From Brucella anthropi_A (GTDB taxonomy: Bacteria; Pseudomonadota; Alphaproteobacteria; Rhizobiales; Rhizobiaceae): a stretch of DNA of 64,000 nt. Positions 53,335-62,800 of this stretch are shown here, one piece after another (position 1 is the stretch's first letter; each line of letters begins with the position of its first letter). Location: contig NZ_LQBD01000010.1 of the NCBI RefSeq assembly GCF_046630315.1, forward strand, positions 53,323 through 117,322, in the 5' to 3' direction. The notes under the pieces were generated by a model. It saw only the letters and a list, made by a program, of their open reading frames with translations. It was not told the DNA's origin and ran no database searches. The position numbers and the translations under genes are program-made.

Positions 53335-54591
53335 TCAGATGATGAAATCAGCCAGCACCTGATTGTCCGTGATGTCCTGATAAGCCCACCCGGCTTCCCC
53401 GAACTTCTTTTCCAGAAGCTTGAAGTTTGCCGCATTCTTGGTTTCGATGCCGATCAGCACGGAGCCGAAATTGCGCGCCGATTTCTTCAGATATTCAAAT
53501 CGCGCAATATCATCTTCCGGCCCCAGAAGATCGAGGAAGGAACGCAGCGCCCCCGGCCTCTGCGGAAAGCGGAAGATGAAATATTTCTTCAGGCCTTCGA
53601 AACGCAATGCACGCTCGCGCACATCCGGCAGGCGTTCGAAATCAAAATTGCCGCCCGACACAACAATGACGATACGCTTGCCCTTGAGATCGCCCTTCTT
53701 GAAATCCTTGAGCGCATCGATGCCCAGCGCGCCGGCGGGCTCCAGCACCACGCCCTCGATATTGAGCATCTCGACGATCGTGGCGCAGAGCCGGTTTTCC
53801 GGAACCGTGATGACAGTTTTCGGATCGAACCCTTTGAGAAGCTTGAAGTTTTCCTTGCCGATTTCGGCAACAGCCGCACCATCGACGAAATTGTCGACAT
53901 GGAGGAGCCTGATCCGCTTGCCCGCTTCAAGGCTTCCTTTCAGGCTTGCCGCGCCCTGCGGCTCGATAAAGCGGAAACTCGTCTTCCAGCCGAGATCGGA
54001 TACATAATGCGTGACACCGCCGGACAATCCCCCGCCGCCGACGGGCAGCAGGATGAAATCCGGCTTCTTTCCTTCCGGCAATTGCCGCTCGATCTCAAGC
54101 GCCACTGTCGCCTGCCCCTCGACAATGCCTGGATGGTCGAATGGCGGCACCATCACACCCTTATGGCTTGCGGCAAATTCCTGCGAAGCGGCATAGCAAA
54201 CGTCGAAAATATCGCCCACCAGTTTGATTTCGATGAATTCTCCACCAAAAGCGCGGGTCTTGTCGATTTTCTGCTGCGGCGTCGTCACCGGCATGAAAAC
54301 CACGCCCTTGCGGCCGAAATGGCGGCAGACGAAGGCAAAGCCCTGCGCGTGATTGCCTGCCGACGCGCAGACAAACACCACATTCCCGTCGGTCGTTTCG
54401 ACCGCCTTGGAAATGAAATTGAAGGCACCGCGAATCTTGTAGGAGCGGACCGGCGTGAGGTCTTCGCGCTTCAGCCAGATCTCCGCGCCGTATTTCCGCG
54501 ACAGATAGTCGTTGAGTTGCAGCGGCGTTTCGGGAAACAGCGCACGCATTGCCTTTTCGGCCTCGGATACGGATTTCACAAAGGCGGTCAT
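53335..54591 (-). CDS. ilvA: IlvA, threonine ammonia-lyase (short form)
   Basis: A 418-residue PLP enzyme that deaminates threonine to 2-oxobutanoate, the first step toward isoleucine. The cofactor lysine is Lys52 (RSYKIRGAFNF), and a GGGGLSGG-type phosphate loop is present. The C-terminal part (about 330-418) resembles a single ACT-like regulatory domain, shorter than the double domain of E. coli IlvA. Feedback control by isoleucine is possible but not visible in the sequence. Confidence 0.93.
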   Translation of the reverse strand: MTAFVKSVSEAEKAMRALFPETPLQLNDYLSRKYGAEIWLKREDLTPVRSYKIRGAFNFISKAVETTDGNVVFVCASAGNHAQGFAFVCRHFGRKGVVFMPVTTPQQKIDKTRAFGGEFIEIKLVGDIFDVCYAASQEFAASHKGVMVPPFDHPGIVEGQATVALEIERQLPEGKKPDFILLPVGGGGLSGGVTHYVSDLGWKTSFRFIEPQGAASLKGSLEAGKRIRLLHVDNFVDGAAVAEIGKENFKLLKGFDPKTVITVPENRLCATIVEMLNIEGVVLEPAGALGIDALKDFKKGDLKGKRIVIVVSGGNFDFERLPDVRERALRFEGLKKYFIFRFPQRPGALRSFLDLLGPEDDIARFEYLKKSARNFGSVLIGIETKNAANFKLLEKKFGEAGWAYQDITDNQVLADFII

Positions 54592-54788
54592 TATTCGACT
54601 TTCTGCATTTCCAACTGGATTTGACCATCGCTACATGGGTTTGACAATGCAGACAAGGTTGAAGCGCATCGGCTCGTTAAATCAACGATTTAGGGCACGC
54701 ATATATTCAGCAATGCTAACTGTTGATGTTAACAGGCTTTGAGGCTTGAATTCGTAATACAAATCATGACATAGACGTGGCATTAGCT

Positions 54789-54874
54789 GCGGTCGTGGCG
54801 AAATTGGTATACGCAACGGACTTAAAATCCGTCGCCTTTTAGGCTTGCGGGTTCAAGTCCCGCCGACCGCACCA
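54789..54874 (+). tRNA. tRNA-Leu (anticodon TAA)
   Basis: An 86-base class II tRNA with acceptor stem GCGGTCG/CGACCGC, encoded CCA and an anticodon stem ACGGA/TCCGT around the loop CTTAAAA, so the anticodon is TAA (UUA/UUG codons). The T-loop GTTCAAGTC and a long variable arm are present. Its acceptor stem is identical to that of the tRNA-Leu(GAG) at 29369. Confidence 0.96.
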
Positions 54875-54932
54875 CAACCCTTCGCATGAAAGCCGCCGTT
54901 TAACCGGCGGCTTTTGTTTGGCCCTGATGCCA

Positions 54933-55532
54933 TCAACCATGCAGTTTCGCGGTAATTTCGGCAACGCGCTTGCCCTGGAACCGGGCACCGTCGAGCTCCT
55001 GTTCCGACGGCTGGCGCGACCCATCGCCATCGGCGGTTGTCGTCATGCCATAGGGCGCGCCACCGCGCACCACATCATTACCCATCTGCCCCTGATAGGC
55101 ATAGGAAAGCGGAACGATAATCATGCCGTGATGCTGCATCTGCCACTGCGTGGAAATCAGCGCCAGCTCGGCGCCACCATGCTGCGTGGCCGTTGAAACC
55201 ATCACCGATCCCACCTTGTTGATGAGGGCGCCCTTTGCCCAGAGCCCGCCGGTCTGGTCGAGAAAATTCTTCATCTGCGCCGCCATCATGCCGTAGCGGG
55301 TCGCGACACCGATGATGATGGCGTCGTAATCCGCAAGTTCGGCAGGCGCGGCGATCGGCGCTTCCTGGTCGACCTTATAGTGCGAGGCTTTCGCGACATC
55401 AGGCGGAACCAGCTCCGGCACCCGCTTGAGTGTCACCTCCGCGCCGCCTTCCCGCGCGCCTTCGGCAGCCGCCCTGGCCATTTTTTCCATGTGACCATAG
55501 GCCGAATAATACAGCACCAGCACCTTAACCAT
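54933..55532 (-). CDS. wrbA: WrbA, NAD(P)H:quinone oxidoreductase
   Basis: A 199-residue flavodoxin-like quinone reductase. The FMN phosphate loop is YYSAYGHMEKMA, and PTRYG-like ATRYGMMAAQMKNFLDQTGGLW is typical of WrbA. It reduces quinones by two electrons and so limits redox cycling. The ATG at 55532 gives the standard MVKVLVLYYS start; a longer in-frame ATG exists at 55583. It is divergent from the CinA-like gene. Confidence 0.93.
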   Translation of the reverse strand: MVKVLVLYYSAYGHMEKMARAAAEGAREGGAEVTLKRVPELVPPDVAKASHYKVDQEAPIAAPAELADYDAIIIGVATRYGMMAAQMKNFLDQTGGLWAKGALINKVGSVMVSTATQHGGAELALISTQWQMQHHGMIIVPLSYAYQGQMGNDVVRGGAPYGMTTTADGDGSRQPSEQELDGARFQGKRVAEITAKLHG

Positions 55533-55703
55533 GCAACGTCTCCCTGTTCCGATTTTGCCAAGCGCCCACCCCGACCGTTTCAATTAGGGGAGCGGCCTTC
55601 CTTGGAAAGACGCAACATCTCGCAAACGGATGAAATGCTGAAATAAAGCAGTTGCAGGCTCGTCCTGCTGGCGCTTAACTGACGCCAGAAATGGAGTCTG
55701 GAT

Positions 55704-56462
55704 ATGACGAACAATCCGCAGCAAGCCGTCACGGCCGCCATGCTGGCAATTGGTGACGAGCTTCTCTCAGGCCGCACCAAGGACAAGAACATCGGACATC
55801 TTGCAGACGTCCTGACGGCAGCAGGCATAGACCTCAAGGAAGTGCGGATCGTTCCGGACGAGGAAAGCGCCATCGTCGCCGCCCTCAATGCGCTGCGGCC
55901 CGATTATGACTATGTCTTCACGTCTGGCGGAATAGGCCCGACCCATGATGACATCACAGCCGACGCGGTATCTGCCGCCTTCGGCGTGCCGTGCATCTAC
56001 GACGAAAAAGCCATGAAGCTGCTTGGCGACAATTATGCGAAACGCGGGCTGGAGTTCACGGACTCACGCAAGCGTATGGCGCGTATGCCGCAAGGATCGG
56101 AGCATATAGCGAACCCTATCTCCGCGGCCCCCGGTTTCCATATCGGCAATGTCTATGTGATGGCCGGCGTGCCGTCTGTCTTTCAGGCGATGCTCGACAA
56201 TGTGCTGCCCACATTGAGGACCGGCCGCAAGCTCCTGTCGAGATCGGTGCCTTGTCCTTTTGGCGAAGGCGTGATCGGCGCTCCGCTGACCCGGATTCAG
56301 AAGGAAAATCCGGATACCGTCATCGGGTCCTATCCGAAATTCGAGAATGGGCGTTTCAGCACGGAACTCGTGGTGCGCGGGAGCGAGCCGGAGAAAATCG
56401 ACACCGCAATTGCTGCAATCGAAAAAATGATCGCATCGCTGGAGACGGAAGGTGCGGCTTGA
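55704..56462 (+). CDS. molybdopterin-binding CinA-N/MoaB-like protein
   Basis: A 252-residue protein with the MoCF-binding fold of the CinA N-terminal part (AAMLAIGDELLSGRTKDKN, FTSGGIGPTHDDITADAVSAAFG). It lacks the C-terminal nicotinamide-nucleotide amidase domain of full CinA, so it is a single-domain member of unknown role. It lies 76 bases before a universal stress protein gene on the same strand. Confidence 0.88.
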   Translation: MTNNPQQAVTAAMLAIGDELLSGRTKDKNIGHLADVLTAAGIDLKEVRIVPDEESAIVAALNALRPDYDYVFTSGGIGPTHDDITADAVSAAFGVPCIYDEKAMKLLGDNYAKRGLEFTDSRKRMARMPQGSEHIANPISAAPGFHIGNVYVMAGVPSVFQAMLDNVLPTLRTGRKLLSRSVPCPFGEGVIGAPLTRIQKENPDTVIGSYPKFENGRFSTELVVRGSEPEKIDTAIAAIEKMIASLETEGAA

Positions 56463-56538
56463 TGCTCTGCAACCTTTTGCCCGCGCAACTCGTTGCACTC
56501 TATGCTAAAATGGAAAAATAGCCGGAAGGAGTTCGGTC

Positions 56539-57384
56539 ATGTCCTACAAGACGGTGGTTGCCTATTCTCGCAGCGAATCCGAATTGAAACGGGTTGTGTC
56601 CGCCGTTGGACTTTTGAAGCAGAAGGTGCCCGATATTCACGTTATCGGGCTCTACTCCATCCCTTCACCCATCGTCTATGCCGACCCGAACGGCTTCATC
56701 GATCCGGGAATGTTCGAGCTGCATGACAAGCAGCACAAGGAGCTTTCCGAAAGACTGAAACGCATTTTCGAAGAAGAAATGCGCCGTCAGGGCACCGATT
56801 ACGAGTATCGCATCACCCGTTCTGAAACCGGCACGGCCGCCGATGGTGTGCTCACGGCATGTCTGGGTGCCGAATTGCTGATTGCCGGGCAACCTGATCC
56901 CGACGATCCGGCCACCAATGACGAAACCGCCGATACGATCGTCTTCAATGCCAGCTGCCCGGTTCTTCTGGTTCCCTATGCGCCGGTGCTGCCGATGGTT
57001 TCACTCGATCGCATCGTGGTCGCCTTTAATGGCAAGCGTGAAGCGGCCCGAGCCGCCTTTGACGCCCTGCCCCTGATGAAGCAGGCCGACAGAACGCAGA
57101 TCGTCTGGATTGATCCCCCGGAAATCGAGGGAGAGGACCAGGCTTTGGCGAGCCACGATATCGCAGAATCCATATCGCGGCATGGTATCGATGTAATCCC
57201 CACGGCTATCGCCTCCGACGGGCGCTATGCGCAGGATGCACTGCGGGAACATATCATCGCCGAACGCGCGGACCTTCTGGTCATGGGCGCCTACAGTCAC
57301 TCCCGGCTGCGCGAGCTTGTTTTTGGCGGCGTGACACGGTCCATGCTGAACGAGCTTCCGATCCTCACGCTCTTCTCGCGCTAG
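56539..57384 (+). CDS. tandem universal stress protein (UspA family)
   Basis: A 281-residue protein with two Usp-like halves. The second half keeps the nucleotide-binding ending GAYSHSRLRELVFGGVTRSML, close to the G-2x-G-9x-G(S/T) pattern. The first half is more diverged and may be structural. Such proteins accumulate under starvation or oxidative stress. The ribosome site is GGAAGGAG. Confidence 0.87.
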   Translation: MSYKTVVAYSRSESELKRVVSAVGLLKQKVPDIHVIGLYSIPSPIVYADPNGFIDPGMFELHDKQHKELSERLKRIFEEEMRRQGTDYEYRITRSETGTAADGVLTACLGAELLIAGQPDPDDPATNDETADTIVFNASCPVLLVPYAPVLPMVSLDRIVVAFNGKREAARAAFDALPLMKQADRTQIVWIDPPEIEGEDQALASHDIAESISRHGIDVIPTAIASDGRYAQDALREHIIAERADLLVMGAYSHSRLRELVFGGVTRSMLNELPILTLFSR

Positions 57385-57760
57385 GCATGCTGCATTTATC
57401 GCATGCAACGGACATGCTTTAGCCGGATCGGAAACCGATCCGGCAAGCGAACTTTTCCGCAAGGACGGTTCCCGTTTTGGAAAGGCCCTGGAAAGACCGT
57501 TACAGCGCATTTCTCCCGCCAACGGGCATGGAATAACAAGACACGCTTGCAAGACGACCATTTTTGCGGTTATCAGCATCACCCGGCGCCGACTGTGCCG
57601 GGTGGAGAGCCTTTTCATCTCCCGCAGCCCGCCGGAATGGGCGCGGATGAAGAAAAGCCGCAGATCCTGACAGTTAAAGCGCTAGGCAACCCGTCATAGC
57701 GCATTTTTGGTTTCTAGAGGTCCGGGGAACAAGCTCCGGATCGTTCCACGGAGCGTTTCG
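57385..57760. other. gene-free stretch between usp and gpt
   Basis: No gene is seen. A perfect 10-base hairpin GCCGGATCGG/CCGATCCGGC (57422-57431, 57435-57444, loop AAA) lies 38 bases after the usp stop and is probably its terminator, although no T run follows. The rest should carry the gpt promoter; the leader just before gpt has the weak inverted repeat CCGGGGAA/AGCTCCGG. Confidence 0.45.
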
Positions 57761-58258
57761 ATGTCCTTGCCAGATAAAGCCTTTCCCGTTTCCTGGGATC
57801 AGTTCCACCGTGATGCCCGCGCCCTCGCCTGGCGGATTGCCGGCATGAACCGCGACTGGCATGCAATCGTCGCCATTACCCGCGGCGGTCTGGTCCCTGC
57901 GGCCATCGTCTGCCGCGAGCTCGGCATTCGCCTGATCGAAACCGTCTGCATTGCCTCCTATCATGATTACACGTCGCAGGGCGACATGCAGATCCTCAAG
58001 GGCGTGAGCGAAACGCTTCTGGAAAAGGGCGGCGAAGGCGTCATCGTCGTTGACGACCTGACCGATACGGGCAAGACGGCAGCCATCGTGCGGGAAATGA
58101 TGCCGAAGGCCCACTTTGCAACCGTCTATGCAAAGCCCAAAGGTCGTCCGCTGATCGATACCTTCGTCACAGAAGTATCACAGGACACCTGGATCTATTT
58201 TCCCTGGGATATGGGATTCACCTATCAGGAACCGATTGCAGGCGGAAAGCGCGGCTGA
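57761..58258 (+). CDS. gpt: Gpt, xanthine (xanthine-guanine) phosphoribosyltransferase
   Basis: A 165-residue type I phosphoribosyltransferase that salvages xanthine and guanine using PRPP. The PRPP loop is VIVVDDLTDTGKTA. The ITRGGLVPA stretch and the family C-terminus WIYFPWDMGFTYQEPI are clear. The ATG at 57761 gives the family length; an upstream in-frame start at 57707 is not supported. It has a GAGCG-type leader. Confidence 0.94.
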   Translation: MSLPDKAFPVSWDQFHRDARALAWRIAGMNRDWHAIVAITRGGLVPAAIVCRELGIRLIETVCIASYHDYTSQGDMQILKGVSETLLEKGGEGVIVVDDLTDTGKTAAIVREMMPKAHFATVYAKPKGRPLIDTFVTEVSQDTWIYFPWDMGFTYQEPIAGGKRG

Positions 58259-58579
58259 CGCTCCCACCCGATGCAGGCGGCGAGCGCTTTCGCGCGCCTG
58301 CGCAAGGTATGGCCGCAGGCTCAAAACGCTATCAAACGAAAACAAATGAATGCGGTTGCGGTGATATTTCTGCCGCAATCGCACCTTATGGAAAACGCGT
58401 CGAAATAACGCCGATGACGGGCGGATTGCGTTCGTGAAGCTGCCATCCAGCCCCACAATTTTAGTAATACCTTTAAAATAAACGCTTTTTTCGCCTGTTC
58501 TCAAAGGCCTGATGCCTGACTAATCAGTTGTTATTTTGGCGAATCGGATCATGCTATAGGAAAAAAGGGGGGGGTCGCG
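58259..58579. other. gene-free stretch before the Nudix gene, with a G8 tract
   Basis: No gene is seen. A hairpin GCCTGCG/CGCAGGC (58296-58302, 58314-58320) follows gpt. The right end is AT-rich and carries CATGCTATAGG (possible -10), then six A and eight G (58567-58574) directly before the Nudix start. Confidence 0.4.
58567..58574 (+). repeat. homopolymer of eight G at the ribosome site of the Nudix gene
   Basis: A run of eight G lies 5 bases before the GTG start and immediately after six A. It serves as the only Shine-Dalgarno-like sequence. Changes in length by slippage would alter ribosome-site spacing. Confidence 0.6.
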
Positions 58580-59068
58580 GTGAAGTCGCACGCAAAACAA
58601 CTGATTGCAACCGAAAAGCGTATCCTGACGCCTTCCGGCCGTTTGCAGCAGGTTGCGGCGCTGGTCTATCGCCGCGACATGGGCACCCTCAAGGTTCTCG
58701 TCATTACAAGCCGCGGCACGGGCCGCTGGATCATCCCCAAGGGCTGGCCCCAGATTGGGCGGACACTTGCGCAAACAGCGCTCCGTGAAGCCTATGAGGA
58801 AGCTGGCATTCGCGGTGAAGTCTCGCCGGCGCCCATCGGCAGTTTCTGCTACTGCAAGACCGACCTGCCGCCCGAACGGATAAACCAGTTCACGGTGGCG
58901 GTGTTTCCCGTCCAGTTCACCGGACAGGAAAATGACTGGCCTGAGCGGGATCAGCGCATTTGCGAATGGGTTTCACCGCAGGAAGCGGCAAAGCGCGTCG
59001 AAGAGACGGAACTCAAGCAGATATTGCACCAGTTTGGTGATTCGGGGATCGCGGCGGCTGCCGAATAG
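58580..59068 (+). CDS. Nudix hydrolase
   Basis: A 162-residue Nudix protein. The box spans 55-77: Gly55, then Arg61 where the consensus has Glu, then REAYEEAGI (69-77), which keeps the metal-binding glutamates. The sequence resembles the diphosphoinositol-polyphosphate/diadenosine hydrolase (DIPP-like) group, with WIIPKGWP. The start codon is GTG and the ribosome site is a run of eight G. The substrate is unknown. Confidence 0.88.
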   Translation: MKSHAKQLIATEKRILTPSGRLQQVAALVYRRDMGTLKVLVITSRGTGRWIIPKGWPQIGRTLAQTALREAYEEAGIRGEVSPAPIGSFCYCKTDLPPERINQFTVAVFPVQFTGQENDWPERDQRICEWVSPQEAAKRVEETELKQILHQFGDSGIAAAAE

Positions 59069-59242
59069 GCAGCGCGCCGCCTGCCCCTTTGCGACATATT
59101 CCAGATCCGGCTGGTTTCGCAGGGATTTCCTCTACGAAAAGACCAGATTGCCGAAATTATTACAGATATCGCTAATATACGACCGTTCCACGCCCCGAAA
59201 TCACAGAATCGGCCTGGTTCGCAAAAGCCTCGCTTCTCCCCG

Positions 59243-59274
59243 TTATCCACATTTGGCCCAAGCGATTACCCACA
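59243..59274 (+). promoter_or_regulatory. two DnaA-box-like sites upstream of nrdJ
   Basis: TTATCCACA (59243-59251) is a perfect DnaA box. TTACCCACA (59266-59274) differs by one base. They are 23 bases apart in the same orientation, about 530 bases before the reductase gene. Confidence 0.5.
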
Positions 59275-59313
59275 ATATCTAGATGCCGGGCGGTTACGAC
59301 AAACCATTGCTTG

Positions 59314-59337
59314 ACGCTCGCGGGCGAGTCGTTTTTT
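59314..59337 (+). terminator. orphan rho-independent terminator
   Basis: The stem ACG-CTCGC with GCGAG-CGT (one bulged T) and a short GC loop is followed by TTTTTT. It lies 250 bases after the Nudix stop, so it may end the Nudix transcript or a small RNA. Confidence 0.6.
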
Positions 59338-59786
59338 ATGAGCCTGTCGTTGCGTAAGCGGCGGGATCGAGCGCTGCAATCTGCCGGTCTTTCTTTCAGT
59401 TCAGTTGAGTATCGAACGGGCGTTGCGCTTTGAAAGTGTGGTTTTCGCTCGGTGTTTGGCTGCGCCCGAATTCCGGGCGCATTCGTCTCAGGAGAAGCGG
59501 ATGCAGCATCGAGCAGAAACAGCGTTAACACTAGATTTAGTATTTGCGCTCATGCTTCTTACAAGATAAGGTATTTTTCGTTCTGCTGATTTTTGATCGC
59601 GATAATGCCCACATGGTTGCAATCACGCTCCCCTGAGGCGTCTTTTCGCGGGTTTTGATGAGGCGGAAGCGGATTTCCGGGAGCTTCTCCCCAACAAGGC
59701 GCTCCTCCCCGTAGAAGAGCTGTTTTGACAGAGACGCGATACAGACAGGCCGTGGCTGAAAACCGTCACTAAAGCTACTATATATA

Positions 59787-59804
59787 GAACGTTTGGATGG
59801 GACA
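59787..59804 (+). repeat. left copy of an 18-base inverted repeat flanking nrdJ
   Basis: GAACGTTTGGATGGGACA lies directly before the nrdJ ATG at 59806 and contains its GGATGGG ribosome site. The reverse complement occurs at 63854-63871 with one mismatch. Confidence 0.7.
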
Positions 59805-59805
59805 G

Positions 59806-62800
59806 ATGAAGATCGAACGCCGCTTTACGAAAGAGAATCAATCGGCTTATGCGGACATCGCGTTCCGGACTGCGACCAGCGAGATCAAGAATCCCGATGG
59901 GTCTATCGTATTCCGTCTCGAAAACATCAATGTGCCCGCACAGTTCAGCCAGGTTGCCGCTGACATTCTCGCACAGAAATATTTCCGCAAGGCTGGCGTC
60001 CCCGCCCGGCTGAAGAAGGTCGAGGAGAACGACGTTCCCTCGTGGCTCTGGCGCTCTGTCGCCGATGAAGACGCGCTTTCCAAGCTGCCGGAAGGTGAAC
60101 GCTACGGTTCGGAAATGGACGCCTGCCAGGTGTTCGACCGCCTTGCCGGGACATGGACCTATTGGGGCTGGAAGGGCGGCTATTTCGATTCGGAGGAAGA
60201 CGCCCTCGCCTTCCGTGACGAGCTTGCCTATATGCTGGCCACCCAGCGCGTTGCGCCCAACAGCCCGCAATGGTTCAACACCGGCCTGCACTGGGCTTAT
60301 GGCATCGACGGTCCCGGACAGGGCCATTTCTATGTCGACTGGCAGACCGGCAAGCTGACCAAGTCCAAGTCGGCCTATGAACATCCGCAGCCGCATGCCT
60401 GCTTCATCCAGTCGGTCGGCGACGATCTCGTCAATGAAGGCGGCATCATGGACCTGTGGGTGCGCGAAGCGCGCCTGTTCAAATACGGCTCGGGCACCGG
60501 CTCCAACTTCTCCTATCTGCGCGGCGAAGGCGAAAAGCTTTCCGGCGGCGGCAAATCTTCCGGCCTTATGAGCTTCCTCAAGATCGGCGACCGCGCTGCG
60601 GGCGCGATCAAGTCCGGCGGCACGACGCGCCGCGCCGCCAAGATGGTGGTCGTGGATATCGACCATCCGGATATCGAGGAATATATCGACTGGAAGGTCA
60701 AGGAAGAGCAGAAGGTCGCTTCGCTCGTCACCGGTTCCAAGATCGTCAAGCAGCATCTGACCGCGATCATGAAGGCCTGCGTCAATTGCGAAGCAGGCTC
60801 CGAAGCGACGCGGGACGATTGCTTCGACCCGGCGAAGAACCCTGCCCTGAAGCGTGAAATCAAGGCTGCGAAGAAGAACCAGGTTCCGGAAAACTATGTG
60901 AAGCGCGTGATCCAGTTTGCGCGTCAGGGTTATACGGACATTCAGTTCAAGACCTATGACACGGATTGGGATTCGGAAGCCTATCTCACCGTCTCCGGCC
61001 AGAACTCGAACAATTCCGTTTCGCTCAAGGACGAATTCCTGCGCGCCGTCGAAAACGACGGCGACTGGAACCTGACGGCGCGCCGCGACGGCCGCGTGAT
61101 GAAGACGCTGAAGGCGCGCGACCTGTGGGAAAAGATCGGCTATGCCGCATGGGCTTCCGCCGATCCGGGCCTGCATTACAACACGACCATGAACGATTGG
61201 CACACCTGCCCGTCCGCCGGTCCGATCCGCGCCTCCAATCCGTGCTCGGAATATATGTTCCTTGACGATACGGCCTGCAATCTGGCGTCGATCAACCTGC
61301 TCACCTACCGCAACAAGGACGGTTCGTTCGACATCGCGGCCTATGAGCATACGGCGCGCCTTTGGACCATCGTTCTCGAAATTTCGGTGATGATGGCGCA
61401 GTTCCCGTCCAGGGAAATCGCCCGCCTCTCCTATGAATACCGCACGCTCGGCCTCGGCTATGCCAATATTGGCGGCCTGCTGATGACCTCCGGCATTCCC
61501 TATGACTCCGACGAGGGCCGCGCCATCTGCGGCGCGCTGACGGCGATCATGACCGGCGTGGCCTATGCCACCTCGGCCGAAATGGCGAAGGAACTCGGAA
61601 CCTTCCCGAGCTACGAACCGAACGCCCAGCACATGCTGCGCGTTATCCGCAACCATCGCCGTGCCGCCCATGGCGAACGCCAGGGCTATGAAGGCCTTGC
61701 CGTCAACCCGGTCGCGCTGATTGCTGCCGATTGCCCGGAACAAGCCCTCATCACCCATGCCCGCGCAGCCTGGGACAGGGCGCTTGAGCTTGGCGAAAAG
61801 CACGGCTATCGCAATGCGCAGGCAACCGTCATCGCGCCGACCGGCACGATTGGCCTCGTCATGGATTGCGACACGACCGGCATCGAACCGGACTTCGCAC
61901 TGGTGAAGTTCAAGAAGCTTGCCGGCGGCGGCTATTTCAAGATCATCAACCGCGCCGTGCCGGAAGCGCTCCGCACGCTCGGCTATTCGGAAAGCCAGAT
62001 CGCCGAAATCGAAGCTTATGCCGTCGGTCACGGCAATCTCAATCAGGCGCCGGGCGTCAATCCGTCGTCGCTGAAGTCCAAGGGCTTTACCGACGAGAAG
62101 GTCGAGGCCCTGAACGCGGCTCTCAAGAGCGCCTTCGACATCAAGTTCGCTTTCAACAAGTGGACGCTGGGCGAGGATTTCTGCAAGGACGTACTGAAGC
62201 TGACCGACGAGCAGCTCAACGATTTCTCGTTCGAGATGCTGCCGGCGCTGGGCTTTTCCAAGAAGGACATCGAAGCGGCCAACATCCATGTTTGCGGCGC
62301 GATGACGCTGGAAGGCGCGCCCTTCCTCAAGGAAGAGCATTACGCTGTGTTCGATTGCGCCAATCCGTGCGGCAAGATCGGCAAGCGCTATCTCTCGGTG
62401 GAAAGCCATATCCGCATGATGGCTGCTGCGCAGCCCTTCATTTCGGGGGCGATCTCCAAGACGATCAACATGCCGAACGAAGCGACCGTCGAGGACTGCA
62501 AGAGCGCCTATATGCTGTCGTGGAAGCTGGCTCTCAAGGCAAATGCGCTTTATCGTGACGGCTCCAAGCTGTCGCAGCCGCTCAATGCTGCGCTGATCGC
62601 GGATGATGAGGATGAAGACGATGCGGTCGAAGCCCTGATCGAGGCACCGGCTGCGGCCCGCGCCGTTCAGGTGACGGAGCGGATCGTCGAAAAGGTGGTC
62701 GAAAAGATCGTCCACGAGCGTGAAAAACTACCGAACCGTCGTCAGGGTTACACGCAGAAGGCGGTCGTTGGCGGACACAAGGTCTATTTGCGCACGGGCG

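Larger units (their letters stand above)
59069..59805. other. long gene-free region upstream of nrdJ
   Basis: 737 bases without a convincing gene. It contains two DnaA-box-like sites (59243, 59266), a rho-independent terminator (59314-59336), a palindrome TGCGCCCG/CGGGCGCA (59461-59468, 59474-59481) and a CtrA-like TTAA-N7-TTTA (59525-59539). Before nrdJ lie a TTGACA (59725-59730) and an AT-rich TATATATA stretch (59779-59786). The length and signals suggest a complex promoter or a small RNA. Confidence 0.45.

Noticed and set aside
51616..54624. Rightward open frame of about 1000 codons over the helicase and ilvA genes
   Set aside because: It spans two well-defined leftward genes and the gap between them; composition and lack of motifs show it is not coding.
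59770..59795. NrdR box before nrdJ (CTATATATAG stretch)
   Set aside because: Only one AT-rich half resembles the consensus and no second box at the usual spacing was found. It may just be a -10 region.
59540..59805. Cobalamin riboswitch before the B12-dependent reductase
   Set aside because: I looked for the conserved B12-box and its partner helices and did not see them. B12 dependence of the enzyme does not require a riboswitch.
59623..62715. Open frame of about 1030 codons antisense to nrdJ
   Set aside because: Shadow of the reductase gene; no motif or start signal.
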